In this document: positions 23,663 to 33,279 of the stretch, in pieces
Layout of the letters: each line of letters begins with the position of its first letter
Numbering within the stretch: the first letter of the stretch is position 1
Assembly (NCBI GenBank): GCA_023374045.1
Contig: CM041777.1
Span: 107,951,810-108,015,809, forward strand
DNA: 64,000 nt
Direction: 5' to 3'
Origin: Limonium bicolor
Lineage: Eukaryota; Streptophyta; Magnoliopsida; Caryophyllales; Plumbaginaceae
Made by a program: the position numbers and the translations under genes
The notes under the pieces: model-generated
What the model was told of the DNA's origin: nothing
Database searches by the model: none
What the model saw: the letters and a program-made list of their open reading frames with translations, nothing else

Positions 23663-24570
23663 CTAATATCTTTTGGGCTGCAGTTTCTTGGGCTGGGAAG
23701 GGACCCCTCTCTTATTGAAGCAGCATATCTTCCTGTGTTGATCTAAATGACTTGTGTCCCTAGGTACCCGGGGATGGAGGTTGGCTAGGGCTTTGAATAT
23801 GGCTTGTATCGTGCCCCTCCCCCTCAGGAGGTTGATCCTCCTCCGAAGTAACCCGTTCCCCGTCTTCTTCTCAGTTGGTGTAGGAACTTTGAAATTTGTC
23901 ATCAACTCTTTAACTTTGTTTTTCGACCACTTCAGATTTGTGGAACTCATGGAGCATTTCCGAGAGCTCACCATGTGTCCTAGGAGCTTTGGTTGTGATT
24001 CTTCCTGCAAATTTCGATGATCAAGCCTATTCACGAAGGCCTTATTGAGAATCTTCTCATCTATTTTTACCTCTAGCTTGTGGAACCACTCATTATATTA
24101 TTTCGCATTTGTCCTTTTTTTCTTAACATCCCTCTATTCTACTCTCTTTCTAGACTTTTGTACTTGCAGCGAAGTACTACTGTAATTCTTCTATCAATTG
24201 TTTGAAGTTTGAAATGGATTCTGGCGGCCTAGTGGAGATCCAGCTTAAGGCCCTTTAGGACAATGTCCCCGAAAACAGGTTACAGAGGGCCATAGAACTA
24301 ATGCCATGTGTATTCATGGCAACCATTAGTCTTTTCTATGTGTTGAGATGGATCCCCCATGTCATTAAACTTCTTAATTGTAGGTGCCACAAAGTGTGGA
24401 GGGAGCCTCGTCTTTATTATTTTCTCAAAGAAGGGATAGAGACTCATATCTATAACATCCTCATCATCTTCCTTTGTGGACACTTCCAGGTATGCTTTCG
24501 GTTCCTCTTTCTTCTCGTCGTTGCTTCCCATGGAATCTCTTCCTTTTAAGACTTCAATAGCTTTAGCCAT
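23663..24570 (-). pseudogene. Tat-type gag remnant
   Basis: Two open pieces on the minus strand (24570-24298 and 24034-23663) carry SLYPFFEKIIKTRLPPHF, typical of the Tat gag start, and a later KVKELMTNFKVPTPTEK / PRDTSHLDQHRKICCF segment where the family has its cysteine-histidine knuckle. Stops and a shift separate them. Confidence 0.65.
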
Positions 24571-24885
24571 CTCTTCTAGCTTTCTCTGATAGTCTTCGTC
24601 TCATTGGATCAATTCTTGCTGGTGTGCTCGTTGCTCTCAACAATTCTCTCGTTGATAACTCTGGTCAGTTTTCCCAGTATTTCTTAAAGGTCCCCTATTG
24701 AGGTTGTGTCTCTTGGTGCCTCGTTCCTTTTTTCCATAGATCCTTTTGTTTTTGGTGGCATTGTAGTAAGTAACTTCCCTCCGCACGATTTCCACTACAA
24801 AATACAACATTCATTGTGTTAGCCATAGGTTTATTCAAGGAAATTCTTTACTAGCTTGGTGGTATCGTGGTTGCTGGTTGAGTTG

Positions 24886-24904
24886 TTTCCCACAGATGGA
24901 GCCA
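24886..24904 (-). other. Primer binding site of the Tat element
   Basis: Immediately inside the 5' LTR, the minus strand reads TGGCTCCATCTGTGGGAAA. It has the TGG start expected of a tRNA-complementary site; I cannot name the tRNA with certainty. Confidence 0.6.
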
Positions 24905-24907
24905 AAA

Positions 24908-25408
24908 TGTAAGAGTTAAATCTTGCGGCTTCTTTTCTATAGTATTACGTTTGGATCTCAAGAACTCTCCCCACATTTCCTAGCCCATCCCCCTAATCTT
25001 TTGGTTGGATCTAGAGAGATCGACTCTTACTTGATGTAATGGTTCAAACATTATTCGAATCCTTGACATAAATGAAATGAGAGAATGAGAGATCACAAGT
25101 TGTGGTGGCAATTTACGTAACCTTTTATTATGAGGGGTGAATCCCTATCTATAGACTTTTTACAATGTTCCTTTTACATGTCAGACTGGCATTGTCTTTC
25201 TTATTGAAACTCATAATTCTAACTTTATATTTACGTAACTTATTCTTACTATTACAAGATCGCCCTTAAATCCGTTCTCGGGCCCATATTCATTATGCCG
25301 CCCGAGGTTCACTGGTCGATGTTAGAAACGAAGATGTGTTGCACGGGGCCAGTCTTCATACTTCTTCAAGTGTCACCCGAGGCTGGTTTGTTCTTCTTGC
25401 CCCTTTCA
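24908..25408 (-). mobile_element. 5' LTR of the Tat element, 501 bp
   Basis: Begins TGTAAGAG and ends CCCTTTCA on the plus strand. Pairs with 17001-17385; the flank CCCAT (25409-25413) compares with CGCAT before the other LTR. Confidence 0.8.
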
Positions 25409-25413
25409 CCCAT

Positions 25414-25970
25414 ACACAGACTCGATGTCTTTAAACCATCGAACATAACAAGAACAGGAGCAAGAACACTCTAGTAAAGGCTGTAGAGAAACAGAGAGCC
25501 TTGTGCTAGCTTTTTTATTCAGTGGAAACACAAACTATTCAGGGGTTTTCTTCAGGAACATACAAGCTTGGGTATCTCAAGGACGAACTAGACTCAAAAG
25601 AGGAGATACCATCACTAGGTTAACTCTCCGTCTTTCTACCATTCAAGTGATTTGGATAGGGCTACTCCTGACTTCTTTTTTCATAGGTTATTGTTTCCAC
25701 TATTTGAAGTAAGAGCACTTTTGACGAAAGCAGTTGGTGTTTCAGGAGGAGAAAGGGTCTCAATGGACTGAAGCCTGACAAGTCTTTATTAAGGTCTCTA
25801 AAAGGGAGAGGAAACAAACTTGGCTGAAGCTTCAGCTACCACTGGATCCAGTGTTAAGCTACCACTGCAAGGGCCATTACCACAGGACCAAACTGAATAA
25901 AAGTGAACAAGCTATATTCTCAATCAGAAACCCAAAACTAGATTCTCTCAACAACACAGCTTCACTCTAT
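25414..25970. other. No gene recognised
   Basis: Short intergenic stretch between the Tat element and the copia element. An open frame at 25503-25712 has no family resemblance. Confidence 0.3.
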
Positions 25971-26170
25971 TGAGATTCATGTTTTAAGCTCATATGTTAG
26001 TATGGCTCAAACGACTCTTATTAGTCCTCAGCCCAATATTCTTGTAATACTCATATAAATATCTCCTGTATATCTCGACATTACAACTGAATGAAATAGT
26101 ACAATTCATTGTCTCTGATTCTCGTCACTCTCGTTTCTCTATTTCACCTGATTATCGTCATGTCTTAGCA
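25971..26170 (+). mobile_element. Copia 5' LTR, 200 bp
   Basis: Starts TGAGATTCATG and ends GTCTTAGCA, directly followed by the primer site. Nearly identical to 30442-30641. Confidence 0.92.
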
Positions 26171-26182
26171 TGGTATCAGAGC
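26171..26182 (+). other. Copia primer binding site (initiator Met tRNA)
   Basis: TGGTATCAGAGC follows the 5' LTR with no gap and is complementary to the 3' end of plant initiator methionine tRNA. Confidence 0.92.
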
Positions 26183-26203
26183 TACTCTCTCACGAGTATA
26201 GCT

Positions 26204-29200
26204 ATGGCCAGTCCTTCTCCACAATCGTCGTCGGAAACCTCAAAAACTTCATCGGTGGGAGCTGTTACTGCTTCGACATCCACCACCATTCCTAACCTTA
26301 TTGGCCTGCCTCAGCATTTCACAAATTAACTGGCGAAAACTATCCAATATGGAAGAGACAGCTTGAATCCTACCTTCAAAGATACAACCTATTTGGTCAT
26401 GCCGATGGATCTAAACCTCCTCCAGTAACTCACGTTGGCGGTTCTCCAAATCCAGACTTCGATACCTGGAAACAGCAGGATCAGATGGTATACTCCATAC
26501 TCATGACATCTCTTGCTGAGGATGTTCAAGGCCAGATAATCGATTATGATACTGCCTCTCAAATCGGGACTCATCTCCATGAAATCTATTGATCTCAAGC
26601 TAATGCTCGACTACAGCAACTGCGTTTTCAATTGTACTCTCTTCAAAAAAAATTTGATTCTATCACAGTCTATTTCAATCGAGCCAAACGTTTGGCATCC
26701 TCTCTATCGGCTGCTGGATCTGCTGTCTCTGAATCAGATTTATGCTACTGCATTATTCATGGTTTACCTGCTGAATTTGAGTCCATATCTACGATTCTCT
26801 TGAGTCAAACCTCTCCTCTTCAAACATCTACTGTTATAAGTCAGTTACTGGCGGTCGAGAGCAGAATAACAAGACAGACTGCTCAAATTGTGAACTCTGG
26901 TAATCTTACTGCCAACAACGTTTCTACTCAATCATCTCAGGAAGTTTCTGCTAATAACACTTCCAGAGATAAGAACAGCTATATATCAAGAGGGAGAGGA
27001 CAAAATCAGGGAGGCAGAGGTCGAGGTCGTGGTAGGTTTAATTCTGGTAGAGGAGGAGCATCTGTATATTTCAATGGTAAATTGGACAATAGACCTGTCT
27101 GTCAGATCTGTGACAAACCAGGTCACAAAGCTAATTCATGTTATCACCGCTACAATCACACTTATCAACCAATGCCCCAAGCGAATCATAACATGAATTA
27201 TACTGCTGCTTCTGGAAAATATACTGGTTATGAAACTTCATGGTATCCCGATACGGCTGTCACTAATCATTTTACTAATGATCTGTCCAATCTGAACCTT
27301 GGATATCAGTCTTATGCCGGTACTGAAGCTATCTCCATGTCTGATGGATCTTCGATTCCCATAGACAATCAAGGCACTGGTTATATATCTATTCCTGATA
27401 AAAACTTCCTTTTATCCAAAATCCTTCATGTTCCTTATATTACAAAGAAGTTACTCTCTATAAGGCAATTCTGCTGTGATAATCCTGTATTCTTTGAGTT
27501 TCATGCGACTTATTTTCTTGTGAAGGATCGGGATACTATGGCAATCCTTCTGAAAGGAGATGTTAGAGATGGCCTCTATTAGGTTCATTACAGCTCCAAG
27601 CCAGCCTATCCTCCTACAGCTAATTACACAGTGAAGACTGATGCTCTCACCTGGCATCTTCGCTTTGGTCATACTGTAGATAGAATAACCAATTTTCTTC
27701 TTAATACATACAATTTACCTTGCGGGTCTAAGCAGTCTATTTCTGTTTCTTGTAATGGGTGTAAAGCTGAGAAAAGTCATTCATTACCTCACAGTCTTCT
27801 AACTCTACTTCCACTACTCCTTTTCAACTTATCTTTATGGATGTATGGGGACCTTCCCCGATTTTGGGATCTGATGGTAGTCGTTACTACTTGTCTATAA
27901 TAGATGATTACACCAAGTATATTTGGTTCTTTACCCTTACTGCCAAGTCTGGTGTTATTACTGCATTTAAGGAGTTCTTGATCTTTGTTCAAAACCAGTT
28001 TACTGCTAAGGTTTTGTCTGTTCAGACAGATGGGGGTGCTGAGTTTAAACCGCTTATTCCTCTGTTTAAGGAACTGGGCATATTTCACCGATTGTCTTGT
28101 CCTTATGCTCATGCCCAGAATGGGACAGTTGAGAATCGACATCGGAATATTGTGGATAAGGGGTTAGCATTGTTATATCATTTATTAGTTCCCTTCATTT
28201 ACTGGAATTATGCTTTCCATACAGTGGTTTGTCTTCTGAATCGAACTCCTTCACCTGTGATTAACATGAAGACATCATATGAATTGTTGTTTGGCTGTTC
28301 GCTTGATTACACCTGGTTAAAGGTTTTTGGATGTGCCATGTGGCCAAATTTGAGGCCATATAACTCAAACAAATTTTCATTTCGCAGTAAGGCTTGTGTC
28401 TTCTTAGGCTACAGTCCAAATCACAAGGGATACTTTTGTTTGGATCCCTCTTCTGGTCGTGTTTACATATCCAGAGACACTTATTTTGACGAAAAGTCTT
28501 TTCCCTTTACATCCTCTTCTCCCACCACCACACCCCCTACAACCTCTTATTCCCTAGTTCTTTCTGATATACCTGATACAGTACTTCAGTTTCCCTCACC
28601 TCAACCTCCACAACAACCTTCTTCAAATCCTCAAAATAACCCTCCTTCTAGCCCGTACAATACTACACAAAATGCTTCACCTCAAACTTCTCAAACCACT
28701 TCTCCAAATTCTCCTTTTCCTTTTGAAACAAAGCCGGCCCAGCCAGTCTCTACTGATCATTCCTCATCTTCTCCTGTTAGTGCTCATCACCCCATGACCA
28801 CAAGGTCCAAAGTTAATGTTCATAAACCCAAGATACATACAGATGGGACTGTAGCCTGGTCCACTGCAACCGTTTCTTCTCCTACTATTCCAGAATCACC
28901 AACCTTTTCTCAAGCGCAACACTATCCAGAATGGTGTGCAGCTATACAAGATGAGTATAATGCCCTTATCAGAACTGGCACTTGGACACTTGTCTCCCCA
29001 CACCCCCCCTCCCATCATGCCAATATCCTGGGTTTCAAGTGGATACTTAAAACCAAACATCGGCCTGATGGTGCTATTGAGCGTCGCAAAGCGAGGCTTG
29101 TCGCTCAAGGATATACTCAAACCTACGGCCAGGATTATCTTGAGACTTTCAGTCCGGTTGTAAAACTAGTTACAGTGCGCTTGGTTCTTGCCATCGCTGC

Positions 29201-30430
29201 TCTTCGTCAATGGTCAATTACTCAGCTGGATGTCTCAAATGCTTTTCTTCATGGTGATATTTCAGAGGATGTGTACATGAGACAACCTCCCGGTTTTGTT
29301 GATCATTGTCAACCTCACTCTGTCTGCAAGCTTCGCAAATCCATATACAGGCTTAAACAAGCTCCGCAAGCTTGGTTTGATAAATTCAGCTCAACCCTTC
29401 TTGCTCTTGGTATTATGGTAGCCAAATCTGATTCTTCCCTTTTCATCTTTGCCTCTGGAGCTGATATCATTTACCTACTTGTATACGTAGATGATATAAT
29501 CCTTACTGGATCATCACCTACTCTTCCCCACACCTTTATCACAAAACTACAAACTCAGTTTCCTGTCAGGAACCTTGGCCCCCTTGCTTTTTTTTTCTGG
29601 GAGCTCATGTTACACGCACATCAAAAGGGTTGTATTTATCCCAATCCAAATATATTACAGAACTTCTCAGTCGGGCCAACATGACGAATTGCAAACCAGT
29701 GCCTACTCCTTTGTCTTCTTCACAATCTCTTCACAAATCAGACAACCCTCCATTTATAGACCTTTCCCTTTTTCGAAGCTTATTGGGAAGTCTCCAGTAC
29801 TTAAGCTTGACCAGACCAGATGTTACACATGCCGTCAATAAGCTGTGTCAATTTATGCACTCCCCGTCACTTGCTCACTGGTCTGCACTGAAACGCATTT
29901 TGCATTATCTTAACGGCACCAAAGATCTTCATCTCCATCTTCCCTGTTCTTCTTCTCTATCTCTAACAGGATACACTGATGCCGATTGGGCTTTGATGCA
30001 TCTGATAGGCGCTCCACATCAGCTTATGCTATATATCTGGGCTTTTCTTTGATCTCGTGGTACTAGAAAAAGCAGACCACTGTAGCGCGCTCATCCACTG
30101 AAGCCGAGTATCGGGCCGTTGCTACAGCTTCTTCCGAGCTTATATGGATCCAGCAACGCTGAGTGAACTTGATGTTCCCATACTGCGCACCCTGTCCTCT
30201 ATTGTGACAACTTGAGAGCTACATATTTGGCTGCCAATCCTGTTCTTCATTACAAGACGAAGCATGTTGGTATTGACTTTCACTTTGTTCGTGAAAGGGT
30301 GCGTTCTCAGTCTCTTGTTGTTGCTCATCTTGCGGGACAAGAGCAGGTTGCGGACCTTCTGACCAAACCGCTTCCTTCACCATGTTTTCTTCATCTTCGA
30401 TCGTCTTCGGGCCTTACCCCAGCTCCGATC
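26204..30430 (+). pseudogene. Copia gag-pol polyprotein, lightly damaged
   Basis: The start is the first ATG after the primer site (MASPSPQ). Gag carries a glycine/arginine-rich segment and the CCHC knuckle CQICDKPGHKANSC (27100-27141). Protease follows (SWYPDTAVTNHF, with a Thr/Val change at the usual DSGA-type site). Integrase shows WHLRFGH, CNGCKAEKSH, DDYTKYIWFF and TDGGAEF; reverse transcriptase shows QLDVSNAFLHGD and YVDDIIL (29481 onward); RNase H shows YTDADWA, STEAEY and KTKHVGIDFHFVRE. Lesions: frame changes near 26330, 27835, 29595 and after 30000, a TGA at about 26590 where Trp is expected, and a TAG at about 27580. The 615-codon frame at 27837-29684 spans integrase and most of reverse transcriptase. 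Confidence 0.88.
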
Positions 30431-30441
30431 GCGGGGCATAT

Positions 30442-30641
30442 TGAGATTCATGTTTTAGGCCCATCTGTTAGTCTGGCCCAAACGACTCTTATTAGTCCTC
30501 AGCCCAATATTCTTGTAATACTCATATAAATATCTTCTGTATATGTCGACATTACCAATGAATGAAATAGTACAATTCATTGTCTCTGATTCTCGTCACT
30601 CTCGTTTCTCTATTTCACCTGATTATCGTCATGTCTTAGCA
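30442..30641 (+). mobile_element. Copia 3' LTR, 200 bp
   Basis: Starts TGAGATTCATG after a GCGGGGCATA purine-rich tract and ends GTCTTAGCA. Pairs with 25971-26170. Confidence 0.92.
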
Positions 30642-31235
30642 CACTACTATTAACTGCTCCCATCTTATTTCCTCAATTACATCAAAGGGAAAGAAAACGC
30701 AGCCAACTCTGACTATCTACCCGCTGTCGCTAGAATTCTAAAACCAATAAATCCATCGATTTTAAGCTGAACTAACCACCAAACTTATAGATATTCGCCA
30801 ACAAGCGTATAAGAATATAGTCAAACTCCACGATACTCACACATTTACCAAACATACAAGTTTGACCGCCCATTATCAACTGCCGGGCCAAGTAAATGGG
30901 CCCCGGCTTCGGTGACAAACCCAAAAATCTCACTCCTGTAGAAAGTGGTTAAACATAAAACATACATCCAGAGCATCTTATAACTCATAGGATACAAAAT
31001 AGTAATCAGTAAGTACCAAAGCTTAACGTAGTAGCACTTGTACAAGAAGGGAACATCACAACTTCTTTAGTGAAGTGAAGAGGAAAAAAAAAAGAACACT
31101 GAAGATTTTATCTTCAGCTAGCAGCTATATAAATAACTATGAAATCATCATACTCCAGGTGAGACAAGCCCCTTAATAATGTCTTACTATCTGACTACAT
31201 TAGTGTCAGTCAAATAAGTAACAAGGAACACAATC
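30642..31235 (-). other. Intergenic sequence and SERF 3' UTR
   Basis: The part nearest 31235 is presumably the 3' UTR of the minus-strand SERF gene. The rest has no recognisable feature. Confidence 0.4.
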
Positions 31236-31866
31236 TCACTTTTTGTTGCTTTTACCTCCAGCATCTCCCCCTGTAGAACCCCCTGCCTTCTTTGCCTGCT
31301 TTTCCTGGAGAGCTTTTGCATCCCTGCTTAGCAAATAAATCGCAGTAAAGAAATGGTGTGATGGAATTGCATTAGCAGATTAAATACCCAAGAACAGATA
31401 ATCTAGTATGCATTATTAGACCTTTCACGGCGTTGCTCATGGGTCAAGCCATCATCATTACCCTTCTTCCCCTTGCTGCCCCCAGCGCGGGACTGAGCTC
31501 TTTCACGGTCTTTCTCCCTCTGGTTGCCGCGTTCGAAAGAATCAAGAAAAATAAAAATGGGAAAAACCAACAGTCGATGCCAAAATGAATTACTTATCGT
31601 GCAACTATACATCTATTAGGGGAAAACACAATAGTAAGTCATTTCGCAAAGAGGAACGTTGTTAAGCTCAGAAATTGAGAAGGAAAGAATTAAAAATATC
31701 AACAATTTGCAATGAAAATACTACAACCCTAACTCTGGAAAGAGAATAAAAATCACACAAAATGTAACTTGGTCAACAGGTGATTGAAACAGAGTGTGGT
31801 CCGATGAATCTGTTAAGATCCGAAACCACACAAAATTAAGCACGCAGTTAGAAGGATATGAGTCAT
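31236..31866 (-). CDS. SERF/4F5-family small EDRK-rich protein, three exons
   Basis: SERF proteins are small, highly charged, largely disordered proteins; animal homologues modify amyloid aggregation, and the plant role is unclear. Coding exons on the minus strand are 31866-31860, 31530-31422 and 31323-31236, giving 67 residues, the usual family length. The product starts MTRGNQREKDRERAQ, continues GLTHEQRRERDAKALQEK and ends GGKSNKK before TGA. All three joins keep frame. Intron 2 (31421-31324) is GT-AG. Intron 1 (31859-31531) has AT-AC ends. The start ATG at 31866 is chosen because only this 7-base exon restores the conserved MTRGNQR. The gene shows no lesions and is the best candidate for an active host gene here. 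Confidence 0.92.
31531..31859 (-). other. U12-type AT-AC intron of the SERF gene
   Basis: The donor is ATATCCTTC directly after ATGACTC, matching the U12 AT-AC consensus ATATCCTT. The acceptor ends GAAC. The branch-like word TCTTGAT sits with its adenine at 31542, 12 bases from the exon, within the narrow distance required by the minor spliceosome. No AG acceptor exists close to the exon, so a normal intron cannot explain the join. Confidence 0.85.
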
Positions 31867-32240
31867 GGTGAGACAGTAGCAACCTCTTCAGCTAGAGACG
31901 AATAGCCTGCGAATTACAAGAACCGACTAAGCAATTTTAATATGAGTAAGCATTTTGATCGGATACATACAGACGCAGAAGAAAAGTGCATACCTAATCG
32001 GAGTTAAGGAAAGAGAGAAGTTTGACTTGGAACCCTTTCTATGCAAGTCCAGATCGGGAGACGACCCTTTTCTTGATACTTGATGGATTGGCAAAGAGAG
32101 AATTTGGGTTCCTAATTTGGAAAGAAAACAAATACAAAGGAAGTACAGCAATTCAGAAATCGAACCCCGCGGGGATACTTACAGCATCTGCACTAATACA
32201 TGACTTTTACACGATTTATTATCTTAAATTTTGAGGGTCA
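31867..32240 (-). promoter_or_regulatory. SERF 5' leader and promoter region
   Basis: Sequence immediately upstream of the SERF start on the minus strand. It is short, because a transposon begins at about 32245. No unambiguous TATA box or leader intron could be assigned. Confidence 0.4.
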
Positions 32241-32499
32241 ATACGCTCAGTCATGTTTTCACTTCACACAGTCGGAAAATGACTATTTAACCCTTGCTTT
32301 AATATCTTTCAGAAATTACTATATTTACCCATAATTTGTGACATATTACGAGGTGACCAAATTTCATTACGCACATCGAAATTCCAATACGTTCAGTCAG
32401 AAAATGACCAATTTAGGGGGCTAATGTAGCAAAATTTATTAAAAGCGGTTCAAAAAAAGCAAGAAGGATTCCGAATACTTATATAAGTAAAAAAATATA

Positions 32500-32793
32500 T
32501 CATAAAATTATCAGCAAGATACCATGACAAGTAGATGAAAAGACGAACGCGTCGGCGCAAACGGATCGAAAAACGAAGCTATAACGAAGAAGATATGACA
32601 ATTTTAAGACCGGAACTCGGCGCCAACGCCGATAAGGAAGGGCCGGCGCCGGTAAAGAAGACCGCGCACGGGTTCCGGTTTTAAAATTGCCATATCTTCT
32701 TCGTTATAGCTCCGTTTTTTTATCCGTTTGCGCCGACGCGTTTGTCTTTTCGTCTACTTTGTCATGGTATACTTTGCTGATAATTTTTATGAT
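32500..32793. repeat. Large palindrome inside the left inverted end
   Basis: Arms of about 125 bases, from ATAAAATTATCAGC at the left to GCTGATAATTTTTAT at the right, meet around a GC-rich centre with CGGCGCC words (32618-32655). The right inverted end contains the corresponding hairpin at about 36475-36685 with a shortened arm. Confidence 0.8.
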
Positions 32794-33279
32794 ATATGTA
32801 TTATTTCTTCTTAAGCACAACATTAACTATCATCGACGTCTTGTTCGAAATTGCCTATCAACCACTAATTACATGTCCGTTGAAGAAGAATCTATTTGAA
32901 ATTCATTGAACGTTTCTATCATTTCCACCAATTTCACGTCCATTGACGAAGAATCTATTTGAAATTATCAAAATTTCCTATCAATACCAATATTAACTAT
33001 CATTATCGACATTAACTATCATTGACTTCTTATTCGATAGTAAAACGAAGCAGGGCTGAGGCGGACCGTAGGGAACACAATGCACGCTACAGGGCTAGTA
33101 CGAGGAGACGACGTCCCCCGACTTGATTAGTGCAAACACATTTGGATTTCATGTACTGTAGTCAACAGAATTGTTAATTGTTCTGGGATTTAAAATGATA
33201 CATGTGTCGAATAAGTTGTAACATTATGAGAAATGACGTGCGAACATGTTTGAAAATGAAACTCCGAAATAGAATCGCT

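Larger units (their letters stand above)
17001..25408 (-). mobile_element. Degenerate Tat-type Ty3/gypsy retrotransposon
   Basis: Two LTRs in the same orientation bound it (17001-17385 and 24908-25408), with flanks CGCAT and CCCAT, a 4-of-5 match to a target duplication. On the minus strand the order is primer site, gag (24570-23663), protease (23184-22789), reverse transcriptase (about 20590-20265), RNase H (19949-19560) and a second RNase H-like domain (about 19220-18990), the layout of the Tat lineage. Integrase is missing. All domains contain stops or shifts. At least three DNA elements are inserted inside. It is an old, dead copy. Confidence 0.8.
25971..30641 (+). mobile_element. Near-complete Ty1/copia retrotransposon (Ale-like), 4.67 kb
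   Basis: Two 200-bp LTRs (25971-26170 and 30442-30641) enclose a primer site, a single gag-pol region in the order gag, protease, integrase, reverse transcriptase, RNase H, and a purine-rich tract before the 3' LTR. The LTRs differ at only a few sites (for example AAGCTCATATG against AGGCCCATCTG near their starts). No perfect 5-bp target duplication is visible (TCTAT left, CACTA right). Short LTRs and domain sequence suggest the Ale/Retrofit lineage. It carries a few stops and frameshifts, so it is recently inactivated or affected by sequence error. Confidence 0.9.

Noticed and set aside
30642..30646. CACTA after the copia 3' LTR as target duplication or CACTA end
   Set aside because: The left flank is TCTAT, not CACTA, and no partner terminus exists; it is a chance pentamer.
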